Below are positions 35,592 to 35,980 of a stretch of DNA of 35,980 nt, piece by piece; the stretch's first letter is position 1, and the number at the start of each line of letters is the position of its first letter. The notes below the pieces were generated by a model. It saw nothing but the letters and a program-made list of their open reading frames with translations, was not told the origin of the DNA and made no database searches. Position numbers and translations under genes: made by a program. The DNA is from Calothrix sp. CSU_2_0 (GTDB lineage Bacteria > Cyanobacteriota > Cyanobacteriia > Cyanobacteriales > Nostocaceae): positions 1 through 35,980 of the forward strand of contig JAAUPE010000069.1 in the NCBI GenBank assembly GCA_012034595.1. Direction: 5' to 3'.

Positions 35592-35980
35592 CTATTCCTT
35601 CTTCAACAATCCAGCCAGCATTTCCGACACCTGCCACTGGTCCTTACGCCTGTTGTCATCATAAATCATCAAAGTTCTAATATCCGCATGGCGACTCACC
35701 TTCCGCGCCTTCCGAATATTGCCATCAGTCTCATCAAGTATCGTCGTAATCGCACTATGCCTCACCCGATGGGGACTCATCGTCTTCTTAATCCCCGCTT
35801 TCTCAAAAGCAGCACGCACAATCTTATAAATTCCATCCCCCGTCAACCGATGCCCCTCGTGGCGGAAATCCAACGCCGTAAACATCGGCGCATCATCCTT
35901 CATATCTCCCCGTGCAATCAACCACTGCGCTATCGCCCGTCCACTCTCCGCACTCAACTCAATAAACTCATCATTCGTAC
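35592..35980 (-). CDS. Tyrosine recombinase, C-terminal part (runs off the window)
   Basis: The frame is open to the right edge, so only the last 129 or so residues are present. They include the catalytic-domain marks of phage-type integrases: MSPHRVRHSAITTIL (HxxR box), then KVSRHADIRTLMIYDD, where His is the Lys/His-loop residue and Tyr the nucleophile. The N-terminal arm- and core-binding domains should lie beyond 35980. Such an enzyme on a plasmid could resolve dimers or integrate the element. The 225 bases between it and the dynamin gene contain nothing I recognise. Confidence 0.82.
   Translation of the reverse strand, partial: TNDEFIELSAESGRAIAQWLIARGDMKDDAPMFTALDFRHEGHRLTGDGIYKIVRAAFEKAGIKKTMSPHRVRHSAITTILDETDGNIRKARKVSRHADIRTLMIYDDNRRKDQWQVSEMLAGLLKKE

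Noticed and set aside
1-35980. tRNA or rRNA genes
   Set aside because: No cloverleaf with TTCGA-type T-loop context and no rRNA sequence were seen on reading both strands.

Overview
The window looks like part of a plasmid, or a plasmid-derived island, from a filamentous cyanobacterium. The cyanobacterial signs are several HIP1 octamers (GCGATCGC), a Uma2-family nuclease, a PEP-CTERM tail and hairpin-rich dispersed repeats. The plasmid signs are a DUF3854/SF3 primase-helicase, a relaxase with accessory mobilisation genes, and a parA-parB pair. No rRNA or tRNA gene was seen.

Layout. 0-0.86 kb has no convincing gene. 0.86-4.2 kb is the replication primase-helicase, followed by a Uma2 nuclease and a small ORF. 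5.1-7.6 kb is a graveyard: a 201-bp MITE with 8-bp target duplication, an orphan PEP-CTERM tail, a frameshifted AAA ATPase overlapping a truncated DUF4276 gene, and a second MITE with 9-bp duplication. 7.6-13.7 kb is a mobilisation module arranged like the Tra1 core of IncP plasmid RP4: relaxase and MobC/TraJ-like gene leftward, an oriT-like intergenic region, then TraK-, TraL- and TraM-like genes rightward. The TraL-like gene is frameshifted inside its P-loop. A serine-recombinase scrap lies at 13.7-13.9 kb.

14.0-29.6 kb is the most interesting part: two convergent operons. The rightward one encodes two unrecognised proteins (567 and 441 aa) and a giant DEAH-like helicase with a DUF1998-type Zn-binding C-terminus (about 1913 aa). 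The leftward one encodes a GNAT acetyltransferase fused to a tRNA-guanine-transglycosylase-like (DpdA-like) domain, a winged-helix-like protein, and a large P-loop ATPase/coiled-coil protein now split by a one-base shift. I read this as a divergent Dpd-like system (7-deazaguanine DNA modification plus restriction). Gene content resembles DpdA-G-H-J, but identities need profile searches.

29.8-31.8 kb is parAB (parB split by frameshifts). Then come an HNH nuclease, a bacterial dynamin-like GTPase, and a tyrosine recombinase running off the right edge.

A recurring theme is single-base indels, several at homopolymers, in the mobilisation, partition and ATPase genes, while the largest reading frames stay open. 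This could be plasmid decay or sequencing error; the reads would decide.
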